Shown here: positions 29,000-39,837 of the stretch, piece after piece
Position numbering within the stretch: position 1 is the first letter of the stretch
Layout of the letters: each line of letters opens with the position of its first letter
NCBI GenBank assembly: GCA_947476185.1
Contig: CANJPX010000007.1
Coordinates: 1 to 64,000 of the forward strand
DNA from: Bacteroidota bacterium
GTDB lineage: Bacteria > Bacteroidota > Bacteroidia > 2-12-FULL-35-15
Direction: 5' to 3'
DNA: 64,000 nucleotides
Position numbers and translations under genes: made by a program
Notes under the pieces: model-generated
Told to the model about the DNA's origin: nothing
The model's input: only the letters and a program-made list of their open reading frames with translations
The model's database searches: none

Positions 29000-30026
29000 A
29001 TCAGGTACTATTATCGTTACTGGAGGAGCAGGGTATATTGGCTCTCACACAATAATTGAATTAATAGAAACAACAAATTTAAAAGTTGTTTCTATCGATA
29101 ATTATTCGAATTCGAATGAAGAAACCTACAATAGAATTAAACAGATTACAGGAAAAGATGTAAAATACTACGATGTTAATCTATGTAATTATGAGAATAC
29201 TTTAAAGATTTTTGAAATTGAGAAAGACATAATTGGTGTGATTCATTTTGCCGCTTTCAAATCTGTCCCAGAATCTGTCGACAATCCATATAAATATTAC
29301 AATAATAACATTAATTCACTTTTAAATATTTTGCAATGTTGTCTAAAATTTAACATAACAAATTTTATTTTTTCTTCCTCCTGCTCTGTATATGGCAATA
29401 TTTATGAACTTCCGGTAAAAGAATCGACGCCATTTAATAAAGCAGAATCTCCTTATGCATACACTAAGCAGGTTGGAGAAGAAATATTAAAAGATTACTG
29501 CAAAGCATATCCACAATTAAATGCAATTTCGTTGCGGTACTTTAACCCTGTTGGCGCTCATGTTTCAGGATTGATAGGTGAACTACCAATTAATAAGCCT
29601 AGTAGTTTAGTACCTATTATTACTCGAACAGCAATTGGTGATATAGAACAAATGAGTGTTCATGGAATTGATTATAACACACGAGACGGCAGTTGCATCA
29701 GAGACTATATACATGTTACAGATATTGCAATTGCCCATATAAAAGCGGTGCATTTTATTTTGAGCAACAAAAACAAATACAACTACTCAGTTTTTAATTT
29801 AGGAACAGGCAATGGTGTCAGCGTCCTTGAAGCATTAAGTTCATTTGAAAAAATAAGTGGCATAAAGCCAAACTACATAATTGGTCCTCGAAGGCCTGGA
29901 GATGTAGAATCAATTTATTCCGATACAAATAAATCAAGAAAAGAACTTGATTGGAAGCCAAAATATAATTTAGATGAAATGATGGAATCCGCATGGAAAT
30001 GGGAGAACAATCTAAAAAAGCAATAA
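28992..30026 (+). CDS. galE: UDP-glucose 4-epimerase
   Basis: IIVTGGAGYIGSHTIIELI; YAYTKQVGEEIL; LRYFNPVGAH; RDYIHVTDIA. ORF track start 28932; MTKSG at 28992 preferred. Confidence 0.94.
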   Translation: MTKSGTIIVTGGAGYIGSHTIIELIETTNLKVVSIDNYSNSNEETYNRIKQITGKDVKYYDVNLCNYENTLKIFEIEKDIIGVIHFAAFKSVPESVDNPYKYYNNNINSLLNILQCCLKFNITNFIFSSSCSVYGNIYELPVKESTPFNKAESPYAYTKQVGEEILKDYCKAYPQLNAISLRYFNPVGAHVSGLIGELPINKPSSLVPIITRTAIGDIEQMSVHGIDYNTRDGSCIRDYIHVTDIAIAHIKAVHFILSNKNKYNYSVFNLGTGNGVSVLEALSSFEKISGIKPNYIIGPRRPGDVESIYSDTNKSRKELDWKPKYNLDEMMESAWKWENNLKKQ

Positions 30027-30892
30027 TGTATAATAAACACAATCACTGCCTTATTTGTAGTTCTAATAATCTTACTATACTTCCAAATTTTCAAAAAGAT
30101 TATTTAGTACAATGTATTTCTTGCAAATTCGTTTTCTGCAATAGAATCCCAACCAATGTTGAATTATTAATCCACTATAAAAAATACAAAAGAGGGAATC
30201 TTTTGTCACCAATCACATTAATGCGATACAATGAATTACTTGATAATTTTGAACAATTCAGACAAACAAACAATATTCTTGACATAGGTTGCGGTGACGG
30301 GTATTTTTTAGACGCTGCAAAAAACAGAGGATGGAATGTATATGGAACTGAGTTCACTGATGAAGCAATTGAAATTTTGGATTCAAAAGGAATTAAATCA
30401 AATCAAGGAAAACTGGAAACAAGCAATTACCACAATGAGATGTTTGATGTCATAACATCGTTTGAAGTCCTAGAACACATTAATAACCCTAATGAAGAAT
30501 GTAATAGCATATACAAGATACTTCGAAAAAAAGGATTAATATACGTTACAACTCCTAATTTCAACTCATTCAGTCGCTATTTTTTAAAACATTGGAACAT
30601 TATTGAATATCCTGAACACCTCTCCTACTACACTCCAAGAACAATTAATAAATTATTTAAAATTAATGGTTTCTTTAAATCAAAAATTGAAACTACAGGG
30701 ATTCACATTAATAGATTTCGACAAAGCACTGGCACTATACAAAGTGACGGAACATATGGAACTATGGAAGAAAGTTTGAGAAGCAAAACAGAAACAAAAA
30801 TAATCTTTAAAATTTTTAAAAAAATCGCGAATAAAATCTTGGATATTTTAAAAAAAGGAGACAGTTTAAAAGCCTGGTATATAAAACACTAA
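30026..30892 (+). CDS. class I SAM-dependent methyltransferase with N-terminal zinc-ribbon-like Cys pairs
   Basis: CLICSSNN...CISCKFVF; ILDIGCGDGYFLDAAKNRGWNVYGTEFTDEA; ITSFEVLEHINNP. ORF track start 29993; MYNKH at 30026 likely. Confidence 0.88.
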   Translation: MYNKHNHCLICSSNNLTILPNFQKDYLVQCISCKFVFCNRIPTNVELLIHYKKYKRGNLLSPITLMRYNELLDNFEQFRQTNNILDIGCGDGYFLDAAKNRGWNVYGTEFTDEAIEILDSKGIKSNQGKLETSNYHNEMFDVITSFEVLEHINNPNEECNSIYKILRKKGLIYVTTPNFNSFSRYFLKHWNIIEYPEHLSYYTPRTINKLFKINGFFKSKIETTGIHINRFRQSTGTIQSDGTYGTMEESLRSKTETKIIFKIFKKIANKILDILKKGDSLKAWYIKH

Positions 30893-30894
30893 AT

Positions 30895-32244
30895 TCAAGA
30901 TGATTTATTTTCACGCATAAGATAATATGTAATTAATAAAAAACTGACAAACTCAGGTAAATAAGCAATTCTAAATCGCACCAACGCACCAAAGTTCGCT
31001 GTCGAAAGACCAACAATCAATGAAAAGAAAACCGAATAAATAATACAAAACAACAACAAAGGATTGCCTGAAATGATTTTAATTAATTTCCTAAATTTAA
31101 ATTTCATTATTATAAAAACACTTATTAATAAATAAATAAAATTCTCGATTCCTGACAATAACATTACAACATTTTTAGATTCCCACAGAAACGGTCTGTA
31201 TAATCCAGCAGTTATTGCTGCAGGGGAAACCCCCATAGCTCCAGCGATTGTAGGTTCATAAGTTCCAATATCAAAAGAGTTCCCTGAATAATAACTTTGT
31301 TTGAGATCTGATTGTTTCTCTGATGCTTCATATAGTAATTTATTTATATCAAAGCCGCCAATACTGGTTAATATAAAAAAGCCTATCAACAAACTAGACA
31401 AAAGGCCAACAGGAATAATTAAATAACGAATTAATATATTTTTGATATTCAATATTTTTTCGTAAAAAATCCAAACAATTGAACCAGGAAGTAAGGTGTA
31501 TAAAATGTATGGCTTTATTGAAAGTATCACAAAGACAATAATTATTAATAATAAAAAATTTTTGATAGGCTTTTCCCTGATAATAAATAATTTATAAAAA
31601 ATATAAATATACCAACATGATGCAGATAAGGTGATTGTATCTTTTAATATCCCGGACCCCCAAAAAACAACAGAAGGAAGAAATAAAATTGCCACAGCTA
31701 ATTGTTTATAATACTTTAGGTAGTGATTTGAAAAAACAATATACAACCTCCAAATACCTGCAAAAGAAGCCCAAGAAAACAATATTGTTGTCAACATATA
31801 TCCCTTAAATGACAAAAGCATAAAGGGTACTAATAATTTTATCACAAAAAAAGTTTTTTGGTCGTAGAACATATATGCCCATGGGTATCCTGTGGTTTTC
31901 CCGTTAAAAAGAAAGTAGTTTTCAACACTAGGTCCTTCGGACATTACCTTAAAAAAATCTAAAGGCTTTTCAAGAAACAAATTTGTTAGTGCCCTTGCGC
32001 TCTCAAAATAGGAAATTGTATCTCCACCTTTATAAACATATATATAAACCAAACAAAAAACAATTGCTCCAATAAGTTTAACAAAAACACCCAATGTGTA
32101 AAACTTATAAATAGGATATTTTTTTATATTTTTTTGTTGTATCCAGTAAGAAATAAGCAAAATAAAAAAAATATAAATAGGAAAAGAAATGTATTCTGAT
32201 AATTCAAGATTATCCAAATAGCCAAAATTCTTAATCTCATTCAT
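30895..32244 (-). CDS. multi-pass membrane protein of unknown function (possibly polysaccharide-related)
   Basis: About 10 hydrophobic segments; GGDTISYFESARAL and LPSVVFWGSGILKDTITLSA; located at the end of the glycosyltransferase locus. Confidence 0.65.
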   Translation of the reverse strand: MNEIKNFGYLDNLELSEYISFPIYIFFILLISYWIQQKNIKKYPIYKFYTLGVFVKLIGAIVFCLVYIYVYKGGDTISYFESARALTNLFLEKPLDFFKVMSEGPSVENYFLFNGKTTGYPWAYMFYDQKTFFVIKLLVPFMLLSFKGYMLTTILFSWASFAGIWRLYIVFSNHYLKYYKQLAVAILFLPSVVFWGSGILKDTITLSASCWYIYIFYKLFIIREKPIKNFLLLIIIVFVILSIKPYILYTLLPGSIVWIFYEKILNIKNILIRYLIIPVGLLSSLLIGFFILTSIGGFDINKLLYEASEKQSDLKQSYYSGNSFDIGTYEPTIAGAMGVSPAAITAGLYRPFLWESKNVVMLLSGIENFIYLLISVFIIMKFKFRKLIKIISGNPLLLFCIIYSVFFSLIVGLSTANFGALVRFRIAYLPEFVSFLLITYYLMRENKSS

Positions 32245-32460
32245 CAGATACTGTATTATTTAGTTGGGATTAATATAAACTTAAACAGATCTCAAATTAA
32301 TCCAATAATTTAGGTCATAAGTAGACAATATAACTCACTTTAACAACCAAAAATAAGAATTTTACCATTTCGCCACCCTTCTTATTTATATTTCAAGACT
32401 TAATGCCATTTCAATTAAACAGCATAAATTGTTAACTTTACAATAAATTAAGCTACTTGT

Positions 32461-34680
32461 ATGGAAGAACAACCTGTCATTAATATTGAAGCAGAAAAAA
32501 AAGAAATATTAAAACGTTATCGGGCACTTTTACATGCCTGTAAGCGGACACTTGAAAAAGGTGATAAACTTCTTATCCGGAAGGCCTTCGATATTTCATT
32601 GGAAGCGCATAAAAATATGCGGAGAAAATCGGGAGAGCCATACATCTACCACCCTATTGCCGTTGCCCATATTTGTGCTGAAGAAATTGGTTTGGGAACA
32701 ACATCTGTTGTTTGTGCCCTGTTGCACGATGTTGTTGAAGATACCGACCTTACACTTGAAGACATCAAGGGGTTATTCGGGGCCAAAGAAGCGAAGATCA
32801 TTGATGGATTAACCAAAATTTCAGGTGTTTTTGATCAAGGTTCATCTTTACAAGCTGAGAATTTCAGGAAAATGCTTCTTACCCTTTCTGATGATGTTCG
32901 TGTGATCCTGATAAAACTTGCTGACCGCCTTCATAACATGCGCACACTCGAAAGCATGAAGCGCGACAAACAATTAAAAATAGCCTCTGAAACACTTTAT
33001 CTTTATGCTCCTTTAGCTCACCGCTTAGGTTTAAATGCTATTAAAACAGAACTTGAAGACCTTGGTTTAAAATTCACAGAACCTGAACTATTTAACGATA
33101 TTGAACAACGACTAAGAGAATCTGAACCGGAGCGCAAAAAATTTATCAGCAAATTTATGGTTCCGATAAAAGAAATTTTAGAGGAGCAAGGATTAAAAAC
33201 AAAAATTATTGGTCGGCCAAAATCCATTTTCTCGATCAATAGTAAAATGAAAAACAAAGGTGTTCCTTTTGAAGAAATTTACGACTTATTTGCTATCCGT
33301 ATTGTTATTGATACGCCTCCCGAAAATGAAAAAACAGATTGTTGGCGGGTTTATTCTACCGTAACAGATTTCTACCATCCTAGTCCGGATAGGCTCCGCG
33401 ATTGGATCTCGACGCCAAAGGCAAACGGATATGAAAGCTTGCATACCACTGTTATGGGACCTGAAGGTAAATGGGTGGAAGTCCAGATCCGTACAGTGCG
33501 TATGGATGAATTAGCAGAAAAAGGATATGCGGCACATTGGAAATATAAAGATAGTGCAAACGAAAGTCAGCTGGACGACTGGATTCGCAAGATCCGTGAG
33601 ATACTTGAGAGTCCGGAAGAAAATGCAATGGAATTTTTAGATGATTTTAAATTAAATTTATTTGCTGACGAAATTTTCGCTTTTACTCCTAAAGGAGAAA
33701 TGAAAACCTTACCAATAAATGCCACTGCCTTAGATTTCGCATTTGATATCCATACTAAGGTTGGAGAAAAATGTATCGGGGCGAAAGTAAACCATAAACT
33801 TGTTCCGCTGAGTTATAAATTAAAGAGCGGGGATCAGATAGAAATACTTACATCCAACAAGCAGACCCCAAAAGAAGATTGGTTGGGATATGTTGTTACT
33901 GCCCGTGCAAAATCAAAAATAAAAAATGCACTGAAGGAAGAAAGAAAAAAAGTTTCGGAAGATGGAAGAGATATGCTTGAACGGAAATTCAATCATTTAA
34001 AAATAGATTTTACTATTTCCAATATCAATGAATTAGCCAATTTCTTTAAGTTACCGAGTAGTCAGGAACTTTTTTATCGTGTTGCAGTTGGGAATATTAA
34101 TCTAAAACATCTTAAAGATTTCCGACAAGAACATGGAAAAATTATCCACAAATCTGGCAATATCAAAAAAACAGAAACTACTCAATCATTAGAACAATTG
34201 GTAACTGCGGCACGAGGGAAATCCGACATGCTGGTGATTGGAGAGAATTTGCAAAAGATAGATTATAAACTTTCGCCATGCTGTACCCCTATTCCAGGTG
34301 ATGATGTATTTGGTTTCATAACAATTAATGAAGGAATAAAGATACATCGTGTTAATTGTCCGAATGCGATTCAATTATTATCAAACTACTCCTATCGCGT
34401 AGTAAAAGCTAAATGGACGAGCAAGGAATTAATTTCATTCTTATCCGGAATAAAAATTACAGGAATTGATGAAGTGGGGTTGGTAAACAATATCACAAAA
34501 ATTATTTCAAATGAACTGAATGTTAATATGCGTTCAATTAGTTTTGACACCAATGATGGAACTTTTGAAGGAACGGTAATGGTTTTTGTTCAGGACACGA
34601 ATCACCTAACCGAATTAATGAAAAAACTCAAAAAAGTAAATGGTGTATTGAGTGTTACCCGGATCGATGGGAACAACTAA
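32461..34680 (+). CDS. bifunctional (p)ppGpp synthetase/hydrolase, RelA/SpoT family
   Basis: HD domain YIYHPIAVAHICAE...CALLHDVVEDTD; synthetase PKANGYESLHTTVMGPEGKWVEVQIRT; TGS and ACT domains. Confidence 0.97.
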   Translation: MEEQPVINIEAEKKEILKRYRALLHACKRTLEKGDKLLIRKAFDISLEAHKNMRRKSGEPYIYHPIAVAHICAEEIGLGTTSVVCALLHDVVEDTDLTLEDIKGLFGAKEAKIIDGLTKISGVFDQGSSLQAENFRKMLLTLSDDVRVILIKLADRLHNMRTLESMKRDKQLKIASETLYLYAPLAHRLGLNAIKTELEDLGLKFTEPELFNDIEQRLRESEPERKKFISKFMVPIKEILEEQGLKTKIIGRPKSIFSINSKMKNKGVPFEEIYDLFAIRIVIDTPPENEKTDCWRVYSTVTDFYHPSPDRLRDWISTPKANGYESLHTTVMGPEGKWVEVQIRTVRMDELAEKGYAAHWKYKDSANESQLDDWIRKIREILESPEENAMEFLDDFKLNLFADEIFAFTPKGEMKTLPINATALDFAFDIHTKVGEKCIGAKVNHKLVPLSYKLKSGDQIEILTSNKQTPKEDWLGYVVTARAKSKIKNALKEERKKVSEDGRDMLERKFNHLKIDFTISNINELANFFKLPSSQELFYRVAVGNINLKHLKDFRQEHGKIIHKSGNIKKTETTQSLEQLVTAARGKSDMLVIGENLQKIDYKLSPCCTPIPGDDVFGFITINEGIKIHRVNCPNAIQLLSNYSYRVVKAKWTSKELISFLSGIKITGIDEVGLVNNITKIISNELNVNMRSISFDTNDGTFEGTVMVFVQDTNHLTELMKKLKKVNGVLSVTRIDGNN

Positions 34681-34809
34681 TAATAATCGATTTTTCAAGG
34701 CCAAATACCTCATTTACAGAACATTTAGCGCATTTTATTTTGTGAATATCTTTAGGAAACAAAACCGATAATTTTCGTAATTTTATACCTCAAATTTTAA
34801 AAGACCAGT

Positions 34810-35292
34810 ATGTCTGCTATTGATACGAAAGAAACGGTAAAACAAATTTTTTCTGAATATTTAGAAAATCATGGTCATAGAAAGACGCCAGAACGTTTTA
34901 CTATTCTAAGTGAGATCTATTCGCATAACGGCCATTTTGATATCGAATCACTTTACATTCACATGAAAAACAAAAAGTATCGTGTGAGTCGAGCAACACT
35001 ATACAATACCATTGAACTGTTATTAAATTGCAACCTGGTTACCAAACATCAGTTTGGAAAGAACCTTGCTCAATTTGAAAAATCATACGAATTCAAACAA
35101 CATGATCATTTAATTTGTCAGGATTGCGGTGAAGTATTAGAATTTTGTGATCCACGCATACAGCAAATTCAAAAGATGGCGGATGAACTGCTGGAGTTTG
35201 ATATCAGCCATCACTCACTTACATTTTACGGCAAATGCAAAAAACTAGCAAAAAATGGGGTTTGTGATAATAAAAAATCAAAAGAAAAATAA
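34810..35292 (+). CDS. Fur family transcriptional regulator
   Basis: [27 protein letters not shown]...[15 protein letters not shown]...[15 protein letters not shown]. Confidence 0.95.
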   Translation: MSAIDTKETVKQIFSEYLENHGHRKTPERFTILSEIYSHNGHFDIESLYIHMKNKKYRVSRATLYNTIELLLNCNLVTKHQFGKNLAQFEKSYEFKQHDHLICQDCGEVLEFCDPRIQQIQKMADELLEFDISHHSLTFYGKCKKLAKNGVCDNKKSKEK

Positions 35293-35300
35293 TAGTTCCT

Positions 35301-35648
35301 ATGATATTTAGTTATAAATCAAGCAGACAAAATTCGGTCAATGTTTTTCTTCTATATGGAGAATTAATTGATCGGGGCCAAGCTAACGGTATTCTCGAAG
35401 AAATTGAAGAAGGAATTGAAAAAGGCGAAAACAAGATCCTTTTAAATTTGGCTGATTTGAAATACTTGAACAGCAGTGGCCTTAATGTGATCATCAATAT
35501 CCTTACCAAAGCACGTAAGTCAAGCGGAGATGTTGCAATATGCAATGTAAACAAAAAAATTACAGAGCTTTTGATCATTACAAAATTAAACAGCGTATTC
35601 AATTTATGTGATAGCGTTGAAGAAGGAATAGAAATATTAAATAAATAG
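35301..35648 (+). CDS. STAS domain protein (anti-sigma factor antagonist)
   Basis: NKILLNLADLKYLNSSGLNVIINILTKARKSSGDVAICNV. Confidence 0.92.
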   Translation: MIFSYKSSRQNSVNVFLLYGELIDRGQANGILEEIEEGIEKGENKILLNLADLKYLNSSGLNVIINILTKARKSSGDVAICNVNKKITELLIITKLNSVFNLCDSVEEGIEILNK

Positions 35649-35724
35649 CCAAAGTTTTATTTATTCAAATCTTTGTAAAATAGAAAGAGTATAAAATTCG
35701 TATTAATAAGTTATTCACAGATAA

Positions 35725-37005
35725 ATGAAAGTAGATGTATTATTAGGTCTTCAATGGGGAGACGAAGGAAAAGGAAAAATTGTTGATGTTTTAACACCAA
35801 AATATGACATCATAGGCCGCTTTCAAGGTGGGCCGAATGCAGGACATACATTGGAATTCAATGGAATTAAACATGTTTTAAGAACGATCCCTTCCGGAAT
35901 TTTTCATGAGAAATCAATTAACATCATTGGAAATGGTGTTGTGATCGACCCTGTTGTTCTTCTTTCCGAAATTGAGGCTTTGATAAAAATGGGTGTAGAT
36001 GTAAAGTCGAAACTTTTACTTTCTACCAAAGCCCACCTGATCCTTCCTACTCATCGATTGCTTGATGCCGCATCCGAAGCTGCAAAGGGGAAAGAAAAAA
36101 TTGGTTCTACTTTAAAAGGTATCGGACCAACCTATATGGATAAAACAGGTCGAAATGGAATTCGTGTCGGAGATATTTTATTACCTAATTTCAAAGAAAA
36201 ATATAATGCCCTTGTTGAAAAACACAAACAAATATTAAGTCATCATAATTTTGCATACGACCTTTCAGCAATGGAACCTGAATGGTTTAAGGCGATTGAG
36301 GACCTAAAAGCGTTTCAGCAAATAGAAAGCGAACATTACATCAACGATGCTTTTAAAAACAACAAAGCAATATTAGCAGAAGGAGCGCAAGGCTCATTGC
36401 TTGATATCGATTTTGGATCTTATCCTTTTGTAACCTCTTCCAATACAATTTGTGCAGGAGCTTGCACAGGATTAGGCATTGCTCCAAACCGTATCGGGAA
36501 AGTATTTGGAATTTTCAAAGCATACTGCACACGTGTTGGAAGCGGTCCTTTCCCTACAGAATTATTTGATGAAGTTGGAGATAATATCAGGAATAAAGGA
36601 CGTGAATTTGGTTCAGTAACAGGCCGACCAAGAAGAACGGGATGGTTAGATCTACCGGCATTAAAATATGCTGTAATGATTAATGGCGTTACAGAATTAA
36701 TGATGATGAAAGCTGATATCTTGAGCGGTTTCGAAACCATACAAGTTTGTACACATTATAACTATCAAGGTAAAAAAATTGATTATTTACCTTATGATTG
36801 TTCAGCAGAATTACTTTCGCCTGTATATACTTCATTAAAGGGCTGGAACCAGGATCTTACCGGCTTAAACAATCCGGAACAAATGCCGGAAGCATTAAAT
36901 GCATACATTGCATTTATTGAAAAAGAAGTTGGCGTTCCTATATCTATCGTTTCCGTTGGTCCTGACCGAACACAAACCTTAATGCGTAAAAAAGAGTTGG
37001 TATAG
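35725..37005 (+). CDS. purA: adenylosuccinate synthase
   Basis: LLGLQWGDEGKGKIVDVL; GGPNAGHTL; GIGPTYMDKTGRNGIRVGD; GAQGSLLDIDFGSYPFVTSSNT. Confidence 0.98.
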   Translation: MKVDVLLGLQWGDEGKGKIVDVLTPKYDIIGRFQGGPNAGHTLEFNGIKHVLRTIPSGIFHEKSINIIGNGVVIDPVVLLSEIEALIKMGVDVKSKLLLSTKAHLILPTHRLLDAASEAAKGKEKIGSTLKGIGPTYMDKTGRNGIRVGDILLPNFKEKYNALVEKHKQILSHHNFAYDLSAMEPEWFKAIEDLKAFQQIESEHYINDAFKNNKAILAEGAQGSLLDIDFGSYPFVTSSNTICAGACTGLGIAPNRIGKVFGIFKAYCTRVGSGPFPTELFDEVGDNIRNKGREFGSVTGRPRRTGWLDLPALKYAVMINGVTELMMMKADILSGFETIQVCTHYNYQGKKIDYLPYDCSAELLSPVYTSLKGWNQDLTGLNNPEQMPEALNAYIAFIEKEVGVPISIVSVGPDRTQTLMRKKELV

Positions 37006-37042
37006 TAATTGCCTTAATAGCAACAGTATTTATACCATAAAA

Positions 37043-38719
37043 ATGATCTATACAGGAAATAAAAATTTGATCAAAAATAAAATGAGGTCTTTTTTATTTC
37101 CTGTTTTTTATTTATTTTTTTTTACCACATCCCTTTTATCCTATTCACAAAGTTCTGTAAAAACCGGTGGTAAAAAGATCATGATCGAGCATGCCGGCTC
37201 TTTGCAATTCGCAAACAACCTTGGAAATGGTGCTCAGCGGCTAATAGGAGACGTCAGATTCCGACAGGATAATGCATTGATGTTTTGTGATAGTGCCTAT
37301 TTATATAAAGATAATTCATTGGATGCTTTCGGACATATTCATATTCAGCAAGGCGATAGCATCCACTTGTATGGCGACCTCTTAAAATACAATGGAAATA
37401 CTAAAAAAGCTTTAATCACTAAAAATGTTGTGGTAAATAAAGGCGACATGCAATTAACCACCGATGAGTTAAATTACGATATAACTTCGGGGGTCGGTTA
37501 TTATGTAACTCCTGCACGTATAATAAATAAAGAGAACACGCTTACAAGTAACACAGGGTATTTCTTTTCAAAAAGTAATGACCTCACTTTCAGAAAAAAT
37601 GTAGTCCTTACGAACCCACAATTTGTGATCAATTGTGATACGATGCGCTATAATACATCCTCCAAAATAACATACTTTATTGGTCCTACGACAATAAAAA
37701 GCAAGGATAATCTGATCTATGCAGAAGATGGGTGGTATGATACATTCAAAGACCAATCACGTTTCAGTAAAAATTCATATATCATTACGAAAGAACAAAA
37801 AATGTATGGAGATAGTTTGTATTACGATAGAAAAAATGGAATAGGCAGGGCAATAAAAAATGTTCAAATAATTGACACCACGCAAAATATAGATATTAAG
37901 GGAGCATATGCTATTCATTATGAATTTAAAGACCTTTCAATTGTTACCGGGAATGCATTATTAACGCAAGTCTACGAAAAAGACACTTTATTTCTTCATG
38001 CTGACACTTTAAAAGCGATCGGCAATTCGAATGTAAAAAACAAAAATGCAAATGCCTTAGCGCCTAAGGGAAAACCATTGCTTCCAAAACAAAAGATCAA
38101 AGAAATGAAGATCGCAGGAGAGGATACTACTTATTATTATGAACCGGGAAAAGCAGATAACCAGCAATTGTTTGCCTACCACAAAGTGAAATTTTATAAA
38201 AAAGATATTCAGGGAAAATGTGATTCGTTATATTATAGCATGAAAGATTCTACCATGCACCTATTTGGTCAACCGGTTCTATGGTCGGATGAAAATCAAC
38301 TAACCGCAGATAGCATTAAAGTAATTACTGGGAGTAAATCCATTCATTCTATCGAATTAAAAGGAGCTGCATTTATCGTTTCTGAGGAAGATAGCATTCG
38401 CTTTAATCAGATCAGGGGAAAGGTAATGAAAGGCTATTTCCAAAAGAACAAATTATATCTAGTGAATGTTGAAGGAAACGGACAAACACTTTATTTTGCT
38501 AAAGATAAAAAAGAATTAAAGGCGGTAAACAGGGCTGATTGTAGCGACCTAAGAGTATACTTCAAAGACAATAAAGTAAATAAGATCACTTTTATTACAA
38601 AACCCGATGCAACACTTTTTCCCTTGGATCAAGTGGACGTGAAAGAACTAAAATTGAAAGATTTCAATTGGAGAAAAAAAGACAGACCTCTTTCATCTAA
38701 AGAGATCTTTTACTGGTAA
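37043..38719 (+). CDS. OstA/LptA-like periplasmic protein
   Basis: OstA-like motifs (GDVRFRQDNALMFCDSAYLY..., ALITKNVVVNKGDMQLTTDELNYD). Start may be 37082 (MRSFLFPVF signal peptide). Confidence 0.85.
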   Translation: MIYTGNKNLIKNKMRSFLFPVFYLFFFTTSLLSYSQSSVKTGGKKIMIEHAGSLQFANNLGNGAQRLIGDVRFRQDNALMFCDSAYLYKDNSLDAFGHIHIQQGDSIHLYGDLLKYNGNTKKALITKNVVVNKGDMQLTTDELNYDITSGVGYYVTPARIINKENTLTSNTGYFFSKSNDLTFRKNVVLTNPQFVINCDTMRYNTSSKITYFIGPTTIKSKDNLIYAEDGWYDTFKDQSRFSKNSYIITKEQKMYGDSLYYDRKNGIGRAIKNVQIIDTTQNIDIKGAYAIHYEFKDLSIVTGNALLTQVYEKDTLFLHADTLKAIGNSNVKNKNANALAPKGKPLLPKQKIKEMKIAGEDTTYYYEPGKADNQQLFAYHKVKFYKKDIQGKCDSLYYSMKDSTMHLFGQPVLWSDENQLTADSIKVITGSKSIHSIELKGAAFIVSEEDSIRFNQIRGKVMKGYFQKNKLYLVNVEGNGQTLYFAKDKKELKAVNRADCSDLRVYFKDNKVNKITFITKPDATLFPLDQVDVKELKLKDFNWRKKDRPLSSKEIFYW

Positions 38720-38779
38720 TTAATTTAATTTTAAGGATGAGCGTTATTTTACATTGAAAATATAACAAAAAATCAATCT

Positions 38780-39265
38780 ATGAAAATATTAATGTATGCC
38801 TTCTTATTGCTTATCGCACCCTGCAATAGTTCAAAAAATATTGCTAAAACACCAGAGCAGAATAACAGTAAAGTCGTTATTATTTTTCAAACTACCGCTT
38901 GCTTTGGTCGCTGCCCTATTTACACATTAACTATTAACGGAGAATCTAATACGGCTACATTTATTGGTGAAAGAGACACAGAAAAAATTGGAACCTATAC
39001 CAGATCCATTTCAGAAAAAGAATTAAGTGTTTTCGTGAAGGCTTTTGAAGATTCGAATTTTAATTCTTTGAACGATGAATATCCCGGTACTATAACCGAC
39101 TTTCCATATAAGTATATCACCTATACTAATAATGGAAAAACAAAAAAAATAAAAGAAAGAAGCGGTGCACCGAAAGAGTTGACCGATTTAGAAAAACTAT
39201 TAAGCAATTATGCAAACAGCGAAGATTGGAAAAAAACAGAAGGCTCTTCAAATTCTAAAGATTGA
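38780..39265 (+). CDS. DUF6438-like lipoprotein
   Basis: LLIAPCNS lipobox; FQTTACFGRCPIYTLTINGES motif. Confidence 0.7.
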   Translation: MKILMYAFLLLIAPCNSSKNIAKTPEQNNSKVVIIFQTTACFGRCPIYTLTINGESNTATFIGERDTEKIGTYTRSISEKELSVFVKAFEDSNFNSLNDEYPGTITDFPYKYITYTNNGKTKKIKERSGAPKELTDLEKLLSNYANSEDWKKTEGSSNSKD

Positions 39266-39268
39266 GAA

Positions 39269-39751
39269 CTAAGCCAGCACCCTGTTTTGCCAGCTATTTT
39301 TTAAAGGCACTTCCCATTCCCAATCGAAAGCAGATTTAGTTGTTACCATATTATTAAAAACAATTGTGGCTTCATTTACAAGACCTTGTGAGGCAAGTTT
39401 TTCGAAATCAGATAATTTACAAACAAAAATTTCATTTCCTTTCCTATAGGCAACCTGCATCCTATCGAATAAATCCAAATTCATTTTTTGCTCCAATCCT
39501 TTGAAAAACCGGATCGAAGTATCGATACTACATCCACTTGCCATTGCCTGTTTTTCATCAACAGCGATCACTATGAACAAATTATGCAAAACATCAAAAC
39601 TTGCTTTTAAACTTGCTTCATGAGCTACCCATTCCGAAATAAAATGCATTCCTGCATTCTCAATTTCCTTCACCTCAGCATCGGATAACACTCTGTTACT
39701 TTGATAAACCCAAACACGGGCATCGGATGGCATTGTATTTAATGTTGTCAT
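39269..39751 (-). CDS. conserved Bacteroidota protein of unknown function
   Basis: MTTLNTMPSDARVWVYQSNRVLSDAEVKEIE...; no Walker motifs; lies downstream of Fe-S oxidoreductase genes on the same strand. Confidence 0.7.
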   Translation of the reverse strand: MTTLNTMPSDARVWVYQSNRVLSDAEVKEIENAGMHFISEWVAHEASLKASFDVLHNLFIVIAVDEKQAMASGCSIDTSIRFFKGLEQKMNLDLFDRMQVAYRKGNEIFVCKLSDFEKLASQGLVNEATIVFNNMVTTKSAFDWEWEVPLKNSWQNRVLA

Positions 39752-39837
39752 AAAATTGTATTGATATTGGATTTTGTTGTCATCATGAACTTTGATGACA
39801 GTATAACTAAGATCTGTAATTCAATAATTCGTTTTAT

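Noticed and set aside
32461-34680. Possible toxic small-alarmone synthetase or phage-defence RelA homologue
   Set aside because: Full-length HD-synthetase-TGS-ACT architecture is the ordinary housekeeping RelA/SpoT.
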